A DNA stretch of 64,000 nt from Mesobacillus jeotgali (GCF_900166585.1 NZ_FVZC01000009.1:744001-808000); one strand, 5' to 3'; shown: positions 50,661 through 59,912, numbered from the stretch's first letter. Numbers and translations: made by a program. Notes: generated by a model not told the origin, from the letters alone.

Positions 50661-50939
50661 TTGAAAAAGTGGCTTGTCTCTATCTTTCTAATAGTTATTT
50701 CTGGATTGCTTTTAAAACAAGGCATGGACTTATTGGCGCTTGGGACAGATGTTGATGGAGAAGGAATCGGTATTCATTTCCTGGGTTTCGAAATCAATGA
50801 TCGTGTACCGGAAGCTAGTATTCCTTCTTATGCAAGAGGTTTTTTTATAGCAGCTGGAATATCTTTTGTGCTGATGGTAGTACTATTCGAAAGAAAAATC
50901 TTTAAAGAGTTAAGGAATGGTAGTAGGGGGAATTCGTAA
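50661..50939 (+). CDS. Small two-helix membrane protein
   Basis: A 92-residue protein of unknown function. Hydrophobic helices at residues about 4-22 (LVSIFLIVISGLLLKQG) and about 62-80 (FFIAAGISFVLMVVLF) flank an acidic outside loop. The TTG start at 50661 is chosen because AGGGGGAA precedes it and the protein then opens with a normal membrane N terminus. The stop overlaps the next ATG (TAATG), so it is coupled to the acetyltransferase. Confidence 0.65.
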   Translation: MKKWLVSIFLIVISGLLLKQGMDLLALGTDVDGEGIGIHFLGFEINDRVPEASIPSYARGFFIAAGISFVLMVVLFERKIFKELRNGSRGNS

Positions 50940-51469
50940 TGGAAGATAAAGTTCATCTGATTAAGCCAACTGTAGTTCTGCAAAATGAATATCTTGAATT
51001 TTACCATGAGTGGAAAGCCAGCGGGGAGGACATGATTCCCTGGGTGATTGAAAAGGACCCAGCTGATTTTGCCGGCATGGTCCAATTTTTGCTTAAAAAT
51101 GAAAAAGGTATCGACCTTCCGGAAGGATGGGTTAGGGACTCTACCTATTGGCTCGTAAACGAAAACAATAAAGTATTGGGAGTCGTCAATATCAGGCACG
51201 GATTGACAGAAAGGCTGTTTTATTGCGGCGGCCATATCGGTTATGGTATCAGGCCCAGTGAAAGGCGGAAAGGCTATGCAACGAAAATTCTGGCTTATTC
51301 GCTGGAAAAAACGAGGGAAATAGGAATAGATAAGGTTCTCGTCGTTTGTGATGCTGACAATATCGGATCAGCCAGAACAATTACCAAAAATGGTGGAGTA
51401 GAAGATGTCAGCTTTATTGAGAAAGATGGCAATGTAGTAAAACGGTTTTGGATTGAACTAAAAGATTAA
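50939..51469 (+). CDS. GNAT N-acetyltransferase
   Basis: A 176-residue acetyltransferase with LGVVNIRHGLTERLFYCGGHIGYGIRPSERRKGYATKILAYSL (about residues 80-122) as the conserved beta4-alpha3 acetyl-CoA region. VLVVCDADNIGSARTITKNGG follows near the C terminus. The substrate is unknown. The ATG at 50939 is coupled to the upstream membrane protein gene. Confidence 0.85.
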   Translation: MEDKVHLIKPTVVLQNEYLEFYHEWKASGEDMIPWVIEKDPADFAGMVQFLLKNEKGIDLPEGWVRDSTYWLVNENNKVLGVVNIRHGLTERLFYCGGHIGYGIRPSERRKGYATKILAYSLEKTREIGIDKVLVVCDADNIGSARTITKNGGVEDVSFIEKDGNVVKRFWIELKD

Positions 51470-51639
51470 CTGTGAAGGAGTCACTTTGTGCAGAATTAGT
51501 CAGGAGCTGGAAAAAGTAAATTCCGATTGCTCTTCGCTTTCAAATGAACACTGATTCCTGCCAGCAATCTTTGTACATTGCGTTATCAGTTAAAAAGCAG
51601 ACATCTATACATACTTTAAGTTATTCATAAGCTGCACAT

Positions 51640-52164
51640 CTAGTCAGCACTCTGCTTATCCTCATCATTACTGAGTGAGATATTTCTTGTCATTACACCA
51701 GCCAGTGAACCAAGAACAGCACTTCCTAAAATATCTGAAGGATAATGGTGGCCGACCCAGACTCTCGAGAAGCCAGTTAGTGCAGACATACCCATCATAA
51801 CGGTACCTAATTTACGCCTGAACATCATAATTGAGGAAGAAGCAGCAAATGCCAGGATCGTATGCTTGCTGGGGAAAGACGAATCCATTTTAGATGGAAT
51901 CAATATTCCGACACGTCTTTTAATAAATGGACGAGGCCGCTTAAAAAACAATTTTATAAAAAAATGAGCGACAAGGCTGGTCAAGATAGGACCGATGATA
52001 TTACCTGCTATGATTTTGTTAAAGCGATTTTTGATTAGTAAATATAGGATGATTAGAAGGTATGCAAAGCGGATTCGATTTGAGATAAAGATCATAATTC
52101 GATCTATTGGTGACCAATGGCCGGAAAGTCTGTTGATCATCTTGAAAAGTTTAAGATCCATCAT
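51640..52164 (-). CDS. PAP2-family membrane phosphatase (BcrC-like)
   Basis: A 174-residue membrane phosphatase with the three PAP2 motifs KLFFKRPRPF (about residues 70-79), SSFPSKHT (about 94-101) and SRVWVGHHYPSD (about 132-143) between hydrophobic helices. Family members dephosphorylate undecaprenyl pyrophosphate or phospholipid phosphates at the membrane surface. An AGGAG precedes two adjacent ATG codons (52164 and 52161); either could be used. Confidence 0.85.
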   Translation of the reverse strand: MMDLKLFKMINRLSGHWSPIDRIMIFISNRIRFAYLLIILYLLIKNRFNKIIAGNIIGPILTSLVAHFFIKLFFKRPRPFIKRRVGILIPSKMDSSFPSKHTILAFAASSSIMMFRRKLGTVMMGMSALTGFSRVWVGHHYPSDILGSAVLGSLAGVMTRNISLSNDEDKQSAD

Positions 52165-52369
52165 GTTTCTCCTATGCGTTTTTATCCTTACTTTTCCCCC
52201 GCCGCATAAAAAAATGTATGGAAAAGGATTCGCTTAAAGTAGTGGAAAGGTTGTTAATAAAGAAGTGGTTTTGAGCTATAAAGAGGATTGCAATAATGAT
52301 TTTTAAATGAAGATTTTTGTTAGAGGATTAAAAGGAAGCTATTAAAATTTCCCAAGTTCTTTTTTATCA

Positions 52370-52399
52370 AAAAAAAACAAGCACTTTGGAAGCTGCTTG
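52370..52399 (-). terminator. Terminator of the small membrane protein gene
   Basis: CAAGCA and TGCTTG arms with a 10-base loop; on the minus strand a run of T's follows. Confidence 0.75.
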
Positions 52400-52426
52400 A
52401 CCAATGGCGTTAGCAAACTTCTTCTC

Positions 52427-52765
52427 TCAGGCAGAGGTATTGGTTTTTTCATTGCCAACATCCTCTCCGCCGTTGTTACCGCTACTTATTTTGAATAATT
52501 CCAGTCCTCTGAGTAAGGCATCACCTCCGAAACCTGCCATAATCGACATTAAAAATACACGGAGAAGCGAGTCTGCCTCAGATGAGACAACGAGTAAAGC
52601 CGCCGCCAGTGAACCTGTTAGAATTTCTTCCAGGAAACCAAGGTAAATGAATTTTTTTGTTCTTCTAGGCATGATGATCTTGCCTCGTTTTCTAACATGG
52701 GCTGTCAGTCCAACAAATCCACCGATGACCATTGCGAAAATCATGTTTTCTAACAAATTGATCAC
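52427..52765 (-). CDS. Small integral membrane protein (DUF4257-like)
   Basis: A 112-residue protein with three hydrophobic segments: FAMVIGGFVGLTAHV, LEEILTGSLAAALLVVSS and LRVFLMSIMAGFGGDALLRGL. A conserved-looking basic stretch MPRRTKKFIYLGFLEE lies between the first two. It resembles, from memory, the DUF4257 family of Bacillus small membrane proteins, function unknown. The tail is hydrophilic. It is monocistronic with its own terminator. Confidence 0.6.
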   Translation of the reverse strand: MINLLENMIFAMVIGGFVGLTAHVRKRGKIIMPRRTKKFIYLGFLEEILTGSLAAALLVVSSEADSLLRVFLMSIMAGFGGDALLRGLELFKISSGNNGGEDVGNEKTNTSA

Positions 52766-53027
52766 TCTCCTAAAGTCCAGATTTTTGTTGGTCGACCTTA
52801 GGTAACTCTAGGTGTACTACTATTATACAAGTAGTAATGGTGGAAAAGTATGTGTAAATTTATCGAATTTTCAGTAAATTTAAATGGTAAATAATTGGTG
52901 TAACTTTTTGGAAAATAAAGATCTCATGCCACTTTGAGAAAAGTTACAGGCCTAAAGTCATAAAGAAGGAGTTTGAACAGGAGATATAGAAACATAAATA
53001 ACCATTGGTGAACTAGGGGGAGCAAAC

Positions 53028-53474
53028 GTGTTTATTGTAAATGTTGAAGGTGCCGTTTGTAAAGACGGAAAATGGCTCATTATTGAGAGAAGCAGCAAAG
53101 AGGAACATGCAGGAGGCCAGCTATCGCTTGTCGGCGGCCAGGTTGAAAATGAAGGTATCTCTAAGGCCTTACTCGAAAGGACCTTACAGAGGGAATTCAT
53201 GGAGGAAGTAGGTATCCACATAAAAGAACACATGATTTTTTTAAGGAACACTTCATTTGTGCTTCCCGACGGAAGGGAAGTCCTTGATCTTGTCTTTTAT
53301 TGTGAAATTGATTCTGGGGAACCTTTTGCAAAAAGTCCGGACGAAGTGGCGGCAGTGTATTGGATGGCTGCAGAAGAAATCTTTGATCATCCAAATTCCC
53401 CGATATGGTTAAAGGAAAGCATCGTGGAAGCCAGGAGTTATCTTAGCTCTTCAATAATGAATGCCACTATTTGA
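53028..53474 (+). CDS. Nudix hydrolase
   Basis: A 148-residue Nudix protein. The core QREFMEEVGI (about residues 63-72) gives the REx2EExG metal motif, and GGQVENEG precedes it with a slightly longer spacing than the canonical Nudix box. The N terminus FIVNVEGAVCKDGKWLIIERS is the usual first strand pair. The substrate (a nucleoside diphosphate derivative) is unknown. The start is GTG at 53028 after AGGGGGAG; the terminator overlaps the end of the gene. Confidence 0.85.
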   Translation: MFIVNVEGAVCKDGKWLIIERSSKEEHAGGQLSLVGGQVENEGISKALLERTLQREFMEEVGIHIKEHMIFLRNTSFVLPDGREVLDLVFYCEIDSGEPFAKSPDEVAAVYWMAAEEIFDHPNSPIWLKESIVEARSYLSSSIMNATI

Positions 53475-53489
53475 AGTGGTGTTTTTTTT
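53463..53489 (+). terminator. Terminator overlapping the Nudix stop codon
   Basis: CCACT and AGTGG arms around ATTTGA followed by GTG and T8. Confidence 0.7.
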
Positions 53490-53565
53490 GCCTGAAAAAG
53501 GAAATATTAAGTGGTTTATCGAATATGTTAAGGACATTTAATGAGTGAATTGAGAGGTTGGAAAT

Positions 53566-54204
53566 TTGAATGTGTTAGTGGATTTAGAAAGAGAGTTTAC
53601 TTCTGTTTTATCTGATCGGAATCGGTTGATTATTGGCATAGATGGGTTAAGCAGGTCAGGGAAAACAACTATTGTGAAGAAAATCGCTGGTTTTCTAGAA
53701 GACAGCCATCTTTCATGTCAGGTGATCCATTTAGATGACCATATTGTTGAGCGTACGAAAAGGTATGGCACCGGTTCAGCGGAATGGCAGGAGTATTATT
53801 TTCTGCAATGGGAAGTGGAGCTGCTGAAGGAAGCTATGTTCAAGAAGCTTAGTCAATCTGATGAACTGACACTGCCTTATTATGATGATAAATGGGATCA
53901 ACAAGTATATAGAGAGCTCAACTTAACGGGGAAAAAGGTTGTTATAGTCGAAGGCATTTTCCTGCAGCGGGAAGAGTGGGAAGGTTATTTGGATTATACA
54001 ATTTTTATCGACTGTCCTCGAAATGTAAGGTTTGAAAGGGAAAGTGCCAAAACCCGGAGGAATATTGAAAAATTCCTGAATAGGTATTGGAAAGCGGAGG
54101 ATTATTATCTGAAAATGGTCAATCCGACTGGAAAAGCCGATAAAGTCATAACTTGCCATGAACTGATGGATGTAGCATTTTTCGCAGAAGGGGATAGGAA
54201 ATGA
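53566..54204 (+). CDS. Uridine kinase-like P-loop kinase
   Basis: The 212-residue protein has Walker A GIDGLSRSGKTT (about residues 24-35), VIHLDDHI (about 55), LPYYDDKWDQQ and VVIVEGIFLQREEW (about 126-139), the layout of the uridine kinase/phosphoribulokinase group. The substrate is not determined. The start is TTG at 53566 after GAGAGGTTGG. Its stop overlaps the next ATG (ATGA), coupling it to the broken DUF4253 gene. Confidence 0.82.
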   Translation: MNVLVDLEREFTSVLSDRNRLIIGIDGLSRSGKTTIVKKIAGFLEDSHLSCQVIHLDDHIVERTKRYGTGSAEWQEYYFLQWEVELLKEAMFKKLSQSDELTLPYYDDKWDQQVYRELNLTGKKVVIVEGIFLQREEWEGYLDYTIFIDCPRNVRFERESAKTRRNIEKFLNRYWKAEDYYLKMVNPTGKADKVITCHELMDVAFFAEGDRK

Positions 54205-54804
54205 ATTGGAGAAGGTTATTCAATTTAGGCAAAGGTACAGAAAAAGAAATAACACTCAATAAAAGCTTAATTTCAGAAGAGGCAATACTCCACATAAAAA
54301 AATACACCAACAGCAGCTTGCGGCCATTTTATAAAACAGATGTATATGATGACAAAAAGACTGAGATTGCGGGAGTCAGTCTGGATGTTAAACAGGAAGA
54401 AGCAGAAGACCTTGTACTAAGAATGAGAGAGAAATTGGAGGTACTTGGGTATCTTCCTTTTATAAGTGATTTTGAGCGTAAAGTAATTTGTATAGCCAAG
54501 GTTTCTGACCAGTTCGATATCCTTGGAATTCAGCAAACCAATGGAGAGAACTATGATATCAGCAATGAAATGGTTGTTGCTAAACTCAAGGAATCGCATC
54601 ACAGGTATCCATTCACTCATAGGGGCGGATGTTGACTGGGTGGAAGCGAATTATCAGGCAATCCCGGAAGGCCAGGAATTTAAGGCGTTTGCAAAAGAAA
54701 TCTTTGGATTTTGTCCAGATATCGTGGAACAGGGAACAGGCTCGCTCAAAGATTTAATTCAAGAAATGAAAGAGACCAGGAAATTATTCTTATGGTGGGA
54801 TTAA
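54201..54804 (+). pseudogene. DUF4253 protein, frameshifted
   Basis: The first frame (from ATG 54201) carries the N-terminal part through FDILGIQQTNGENYDISNEMVVAKLKE and then runs to an early stop at 54635. The other frame supplies the expected DUF4253 C terminus (SLIGADVDWVEANYQAIP, FCPDIVEQGTGSL, LFLWWD) up to 54804. The switch is needed around 54595-54615. The parts are in the right order and otherwise intact, so this is a recent frameshift or a sequencing error. Function of the family is unknown. Confidence 0.8.
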
Positions 54805-54842
54805 CCGCATTTTTTATATAAAAAAGTGGAGGGGAAGTTTTT

Positions 54843-55874
54843 ATGGCTAAAGGGCTTTCTGAGAAATTCAATCAATTTGCTATTTACGAATGCAAGGGGT
54901 CAAGTCCGTTATATGAATCCCTTTCTTTAAAAATTGCGGAAGATCCAAAAATGCTTGAACTGGCAAGTAAATCGAAGGAAGGCCAGCCCGTGCCAAATCT
55001 ATTCTTTGGCGCTGTACATTATTTGTTAATGAACGGATATAAACACCCGCTCGCTGAATTCTTTCCAAGCTTGACAGAAAAACCAGCCCCAGCAGAAAAC
55101 GTCTATCCTGTCTTCGTTGATTTTTGCGTGAAATATTCTGATGTGATTATTGGGCTGCTGAAAAGCAAAATCGTCCAGACAAATGAAGTGAGACGCTGCT
55201 CTTATCTTTATTTGATTTTCAGCCATATTTTTCAATTGGCCAAAAAACCGCTCGCCCTTGTTGAAATCGGGACCAGTGCAGGCTTGCAGCTTTTTGTGGA
55301 TCAGTACAGTTACTCATATGGTACTGGTATTAAATTTGGAAATCTGGATTCGGCTGTTCACCTAACATCAGAAATAAGAGGGAAAAAACTGCTGTTAACT
55401 CAAAGCACTATCCTGGAAGTTGGGGCCAGGATTGGTATCGCCCTTCATATTAATGATGTAAATGATGCAGAGGACTATATATGGCTTAAGGCTCTAATCT
55501 GGCCGGAACACCATGAAAGGCGCGAACTTTTTGAAAAGGCAGCTAGTTTTGTGAGTAGCCAGTCATTGAGATTAATAGAATGAGACGGAGTCGGAATGCT
55601 CAGCTCTCTCGCAACAGAAATTCCTAAAGAGCAGATGATCTGTGTATTTCATACACATGTGGCCAATCAAATGCCTGATGCAAGCAAGGAGAAGCTGCTA
55701 GAGACAGTAAAAACGATTGGTGAACAAAGGGGTATTTTTCACATTTACAATAATATGTTCGATGCAAAGCTCCACATGGATTACTATCTCGATGGAGTAA
55801 AAAGCCAGAACACAATTGGGGAAACGGATGGACATGCCCGCTGGTTCAGCCTGAATCTTGAGGACCCTTCATAA
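54843..55874 (+). pseudogene. DUF2332 protein interrupted by an in-frame TGA
   Basis: One frame spans 54843-55874 except for TGA at 55581-55583. Before it are DUF2332 features (NLFFGAVHYLLMNGYKHPLAEFFPS, LALVEIGTSAGLQLF); after it are DGVGMLSSL and CVFHTHVANQMP. Relatives usually have Gly-Asp-Gly at the interruption, so GGA to TGA is the simplest explanation. There is no hairpin like that at 43613 and no Cys equivalent, so selenocysteine is not suggested. The ATG at 54843 follows TGGAGGGGAAG. Confidence 0.8.
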
Positions 55875-55895
55875 TGACCCGGATAGGTGATATTA

Positions 55896-56492
55896 ATGGA
55901 TGATGATTATATTTTTATGGATTATTTGTTTATGGCCCTGGTCATTCTGTATTCAGTTTATCAATTGTTTATCAATAAATCGCTGAAGGGACTAGAGGTG
56001 GAAATTACTGAAAAAATCAGGGCGCGTCCGATTGTGAATGTCATCCGGTATTTAATGTTCCTGGCCTTCAATTCCTTTTTTGCCGGTATGTTTTTTGATA
56101 ATAGCTGGCTGTTATGTATTAGTTTTTTCTCAGTGCTTGCTCTATGGATCCTGCTCATTGATCATAAAATTAATTTTTCTTATTGTGTTCTATTAACACT
56201 GATGATTTTATTTTTTATAGGGGCTGGCGTTCCGAATCATCATGATTCTTTTAAGGAGTATGTTAGTAAGAATACTGAATACAAGTGTTTACGGATCGAG
56301 TGTATAAAAATAACAGAGGTGGTCACTGAAGGAACACTAAGGACAAAAGTTAAAGCTTTTACGATCGAGGATTACTCCTTTGATTGGTATCCGCTTTTTG
56401 CCAAAGGAGGATTAAGTCTAAAGGATGACGATGGGGACATTCAAGTAATCCAAGGTATCAATATTGGCGGCTTGTGGCTAGTGGATAAATAG
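55896..56492 (+). CDS. Membrane protein of unknown function
   Basis: A 198-residue protein with four hydrophobic helices in the first 115 residues (YLFMALVILYSVYQLF, YLMFLAFNSFFAGMFF, LLCISFFSVLALWILL, YCVLLTLMILFFIGAG). A soluble C-terminal half carries aromatic and acidic residues. No family recognised. The ATG at 55896 is preferred to the GTG at 55887 because AGGTGA lies six bases before it. Confidence 0.65.
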   Translation: MDDDYIFMDYLFMALVILYSVYQLFINKSLKGLEVEITEKIRARPIVNVIRYLMFLAFNSFFAGMFFDNSWLLCISFFSVLALWILLIDHKINFSYCVLLTLMILFFIGAGVPNHHDSFKEYVSKNTEYKCLRIECIKITEVVTEGTLRTKVKAFTIEDYSFDWYPLFAKGGLSLKDDDGDIQVIQGINIGGLWLVDK

Positions 56493-56650
56493 TTAGGTGT
56501 TGTGAAAATGGTCAGTGATGATAAAAAAATAATAGATGAAAGATAGTCAACCCTTAAACATTGTGACCTGAAACTTAAATAAGTCATCTAATAAAGCAGC
56601 AAATTTCGGTCCTAAAGGATTGCAAGCTTCTAACAACGGGGAGAAATTCA

Positions 56651-57112
56651 ATGGATTTTCGTCTGGCAAATAAACAGGATATAAAACAATTAATAAAGAT
56701 GAGATGGGATTTTACACTGGAGGATTACCCGAAAATGGCGGAAGGCGTTGCCTATCATTCGTTTGAAACAGAGTGTGAAGAATTTCTTGAGTCTTCACTG
56801 GACAGCGGCCGGTGGTTCATTTGGGTTGCTGAAGAGAGAGAAGAAATCATTTCACATATCTATATAGAATTAATCCATAAGGTTCCCCGTCCAGGCAGGG
56901 TGACAGATCCATTCGCATACATGACAAATGTGTATACAAAACCGGAATATAGAGGGAAGAGTGTTGGCAGCAGATTGATATCGACAGTGAATTCATGGGC
57001 TGAAGAAAATCAATTCGAGTTCATCATCGTATGGCCAAGTGAAACGAGTATCGAGTTTTATGGGAGAAATGGATACTCCCCTTGCACGGAGCCTATGGAA
57101 CGGCATTTTTAA
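56651..57112 (+). CDS. GNAT N-acetyltransferase
   Basis: A 153-residue acetyltransferase (FRLANKQDIKQLIKMRWDF at the start; the acetyl-CoA motif VYTKPEYRGKSVGSRLISTV at about residues 96-115; IEFYGRNGY near the end). The substrate is unknown. The ATG at 56651 follows GGGGAG. The 158 bp before it contain no feature beyond a 14-codon frame. Confidence 0.85.
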   Translation: MDFRLANKQDIKQLIKMRWDFTLEDYPKMAEGVAYHSFETECEEFLESSLDSGRWFIWVAEEREEIISHIYIELIHKVPRPGRVTDPFAYMTNVYTKPEYRGKSVGSRLISTVNSWAEENQFEFIIVWPSETSIEFYGRNGYSPCTEPMERHF

Positions 57113-57201
57113 GAAATTGGCAATGTAATTTTCAGATTTTTATGAAACTATTCCCCCTTATACACGTAAATTAGATACACTGGAAAAAGGAGGGAATTGT
57201 T

Positions 57202-57801
57202 ATGGCTAGAATATCATTCAATACAGAGAACACCTCAAACATAATATTGGTTTCTGCCATCATATTAATCATTAGCAGTCTGTTCATGCCATTAGTGTTT
57301 GTGTATTTCATACAGGATTATCTTTACCTGTCAAAAGAAAAATGGTTTTATGTGACACCGCCATCCGCTTATATTCTTTTTATGGTAGGCATGCTGTGGA
57401 TTTCTGCCACTCTGCTCCTTTATCTGTTTGTTCAATGGAAGTTTGACAGGAAGGCTTATAAGTGGATTACAAGTCTTCTGATGTTGGGGAGCATCCCATT
57501 TTTTTTGTTCAGTATTTCAAATTATTATTACTTGGACGACAATGGAATGCATATTAACGACTCAAAAAGTTTCAATGAAATCCGTTCCTATGGTTGGAAG
57601 GATATTAAGGAAGCCAGGGAGATTTATGTTAAAGATAGTGGAGTAACCGTTTTTGATCACTACAAATTTACCGCCAAAAATGGTGAAGTGTTCGTACTGC
57701 CAAATAACAGTAAGGTGAGCCAAAACAAGTATAGAATCCTGGAAAAACTGAAGGAATTCAATATTCCGGTTACTAATAATTTGGGAGAATTGTATGAATG
57801 A
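57202..57801 (+). CDS. Membrane protein of unknown function
   Basis: A 199-residue protein with three hydrophobic helices (IILVSAIILIISSLFMPLVFVYF, YILFMVGMLWISATLLLYLFV, WITSLLMLGSIPFFLFSIS). A cytosolic or external C-terminal domain follows (YGWKDIKEAREIYV, VFDHYKFTAKNGEVFVLPNN) that looks like a small beta domain. The family is not recognised. The ATG at 57202 has AAAGGAGGG. Its end overlaps the DUF402 gene by 8 bp. Confidence 0.7.
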   Translation: MARISFNTENTSNIILVSAIILIISSLFMPLVFVYFIQDYLYLSKEKWFYVTPPSAYILFMVGMLWISATLLLYLFVQWKFDRKAYKWITSLLMLGSIPFFLFSISNYYYLDDNGMHINDSKSFNEIRSYGWKDIKEAREIYVKDSGVTVFDHYKFTAKNGEVFVLPNNSKVSQNKYRILEKLKEFNIPVTNNLGELYE

Positions 57802-58369
57802 CCCGAAGCTGAAACGAAAATACGGTGACCGTGCTGATTGGAAGCGGGTAATCCATAAGGAGTTTACACAGGAATTTTTTGAGGAAGAAGGCTTCCATGG
57901 ATATGTTACTTTAATAAAAGTCCATAAAGTCACAGAACCATTATATTTCCATTACGGAAATAAAGAGATTTGTATAGTCAACGATGGGTACACCTGGATG
58001 CAGCATTTCCCTGCCGGATCTCAACATTCCCTCACAACCATGTTTAATGCCGGCGGGGAAGTTGTTCAGTGGTATATCGACATTTGCTTACAAAATGGGA
58101 TCGAAAATGGCCGTCCTTATATGGATGACCTCTTCCTTGACGTCATTATCCTTCCTGGCGGAGAAGTATTATACAAAGACTATGATGAACTTTTGGCTGC
58201 ATTTTCATCTGGAATAATTAATGAAAATTTATATAAAACAGCAATCATCGAAGCCAAAAAAATTAAGAGGTTAGCAGAAGCAAATGAATTCAAGCTGCTG
58301 CAAATTGCCAGGATTCATAAAGAATATTTTGATTGGAAAATGCAAGGTAATGGTAATGAAGAGGACTAA
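57794..58369 (+). CDS. DUF402 (FomD/Ntdp-like) protein
   Basis: The 191-residue protein has the DUF402 signature: VNDGYTWMQHFPAGSQHSLTTMF, VVQWYIDIC and the metal-binding YMDDLFLDVIILPGGEVLYKDYDELLAAF (about residues 100-135, Asp/Glu rich). Relatives are nucleoside di/triphosphate phosphatases or cofactor-linked phosphatases; the substrate here is unknown. The ATG at 57794 lies inside the end of the preceding gene. Confidence 0.8.
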   Translation: MNDPKLKRKYGDRADWKRVIHKEFTQEFFEEEGFHGYVTLIKVHKVTEPLYFHYGNKEICIVNDGYTWMQHFPAGSQHSLTTMFNAGGEVVQWYIDICLQNGIENGRPYMDDLFLDVIILPGGEVLYKDYDELLAAFSSGIINENLYKTAIIEAKKIKRLAEANEFKLLQIARIHKEYFDWKMQGNGNEED

Positions 58370-58434
58370 CTAGATTAATTTTGTTCAATTTATCGATTTC
58401 TCCAAAAAATAAAATAAGGAGAAAGAATTTAATT

Positions 58435-58743
58435 ATGTATGTAAAAATATATAGCTACCGTTTAAAGCCCAATAGGGAAGAAGAGTACCGGGACATTCAA
58501 TTAAGAGCAGAAAAAATCTATTCCAGTTTCAGTGATAAACAGACACTTTATCTTGAAAGCAAGACGGACAGTCTGCAGCGGCTAGAGATACATATTTACA
58601 AGAACGAAAACAGCTATAGCGATGCTATTCAGGAAATAGACACGCAGCAAGAGATCCAACTTCTGTACAAATCTTTCCTCGAAGTCATAAGTTCGATCGA
58701 GGAATTGACAGAAGAAGATTATAATCAAATTATTTTTAAATAA
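58435..58743 (+). CDS. Small cytosolic protein, possible ferredoxin-like fold
   Basis: A 102-residue protein (YVKIYSYRLKPNREEEYRDIQLRAEKIYSSF..., then EIHIYKNENSYSDAIQEID). The strand-helix-strand pattern resembles monooxygenase-like ferredoxin folds (NIPSNAP/ABM), but no motif proves it. The ATG at 58435 has AAGGAGAAAG upstream; an in-frame ATG or TTG further up lacks one. Confidence 0.6.
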   Translation: MYVKIYSYRLKPNREEEYRDIQLRAEKIYSSFSDKQTLYLESKTDSLQRLEIHIYKNENSYSDAIQEIDTQQEIQLLYKSFLEVISSIEELTEEDYNQIIFK

Positions 58744-58803
58744 AGGCGTTTTTAGGATTGTTTTCAAAGTATATAATAAAAAATTTAATCGAGGGATAAT
58801 AAA

Positions 58804-59220
58804 ATGAGGAAGCTTACAATTATTACAATGCTGTTGATGATGTTCATAAGCGGGTGCAGTTCTAACTTTGAGCCGGAACTGACAAGGATCGATGTGCAAA
58901 AAATTAATGAAGATGGAACAAATGACGGCGAGGAAAGACTTATCGCAGATAAAAAGGTGCTTCAATCAATAGAACATGCATTTTCTAAAATCGAATGGTC
59001 CCCGAAGACGAAAGCGGAAATGGCAAGAAAAGAAGATGTAATTGTCACTTTCTTTATTCAGGAAGAGAAAAATATGCCTGAAAGATTGTATGAGTATCGG
59101 ATTTGGTTCGAGGGAGACACAGCAACGATCACCAGTGAAAAAGAAAATGAAGGTTACGGGAGATTAACAGATAAAACAGAGGTTCAAGCCTTAGAATCTA
59201 AGCTGCTGCAAGGGGAATAA
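58804..59220 (+). CDS. Lipoprotein of unknown function
   Basis: The 138-residue protein has a lipoprotein signal peptide (RKLTIITMLLMMFISGC, lipidated Cys18) and a soluble domain (TRIDVQKINEDG, IVTFFIQEEKN, YEYRIWFEGD) like many Bacillus small surface lipoproteins. The ATG at 58804 follows GAGGGATAA. A membrane protein gene follows after 3 bp, so the two form an operon. Confidence 0.75.
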   Translation: MRKLTIITMLLMMFISGCSSNFEPELTRIDVQKINEDGTNDGEERLIADKKVLQSIEHAFSKIEWSPKTKAEMARKEDVIVTFFIQEEKNMPERLYEYRIWFEGDTATITSEKENEGYGRLTDKTEVQALESKLLQGE

Positions 59221-59223
59221 ATC

Positions 59224-59613
59224 GTGAAGGGTATGAACATAGCAAAGTTTTTTCATTTCTTTTTATATGGAGTATTCCTGTTAGCTCTTCTTATAGTGTT
59301 TTACATCATATATGCTGATATAGATACTTTGATAGCCTTCAGGTTTGTCATCGGGTTTGTAATTTTCCTGATCCTGTTCGGGTTTTTCCAGATTTTTCTG
59401 GTCATCATGAACCTCAGGCAATTGCCATCGTCTATCATCAGAAAAAGACTATTGAAGTTTTTGGCTTCATTTGCTTTTTTTATGGCCCTTTCATGGCTGG
59501 CGAACTATTTTTTCAAACCTCATTCTGTTGATCGCTGGGATTTTGGCGTTCCATTAGGACTGGCACTCAGCCTGACCCTTTCTGACCTTATGTTTATTCG
59601 AAACAAACAATGA
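59224..59613 (+). CDS. Membrane protein of unknown function
   Basis: A 129-residue, four-helix membrane protein (FFHFFLYGVFLLALLIVFYII, FVIGFVIFLILFGFFQIFLVIM, FLASFAFFMALSWLANYFF, GVPLGLALSLTLSDLMFI). The start is GTG at 59224 after AAGGGGAA within the end of the lipoprotein gene. Not recognised. Confidence 0.65.
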   Translation: MKGMNIAKFFHFFLYGVFLLALLIVFYIIYADIDTLIAFRFVIGFVIFLILFGFFQIFLVIMNLRQLPSSIIRKRLLKFLASFAFFMALSWLANYFFKPHSVDRWDFGVPLGLALSLTLSDLMFIRNKQ

Positions 59614-59614
59614 G

Positions 59615-59648
59615 GGGGAGCTTGCCCTTACAAGGAAGCTCCCTTTTC
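59615..59648. terminator. Bidirectional terminator
   Basis: GGGAGCTT and AAGCTCCC arms flank a 12-base segment, with TTTTC on the plus side; it overlaps the end of the convergent small gene. Confidence 0.7.
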
Positions 59649-59912
59649 TTCATGTAGTACTTTTCCTTTCCTGATATCAAGATTGCCATGGACCTTTTTG
59701 TTTTTGGATTCATACCGGATAATGTACGTTCCTTCTACAGGGTAATAACCGCCATTGCTTAGTGCGAATTCTTCGCCATGATATTTCTTTTCCAGATACT
59801 CAATCGCCTGTTTTTTCGCTTCTGCCCTTGAAATGGGATTCCCTTTGAAAAAGAACAAAATGGAGCATATGAACAGGATATCAACAGAAACGATTAAGAT
59901 TTTTCGTATCAT
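59628..59912 (-). CDS. Small secreted or anchored PepSY-like protein
   Basis: The 94-residue protein has one N-terminal membrane helix (ILIVSVDILFICSILFFFKG) and an outside domain with ISRAEAKKQAIEYLEKKYHGEEF and YIIRYESKNKKVHGNLDIRKGKV, resembling a single PepSY-type repeat. Function unknown. The ATG at 59912 has GAGGTG upstream. Confidence 0.6.
   Translation of the reverse strand: MIRKILIVSVDILFICSILFFFKGNPISRAEAKKQAIEYLEKKYHGEEFALSNGGYYPVEGTYIIRYESKNKKVHGNLDIRKGKVLHEEKGASL

Noticed and set aside
55581..55625. Selenocysteine at the DUF2332 TGA
   Set aside because: Glycine rather than cysteine is expected at this position and no suitable hairpin follows.
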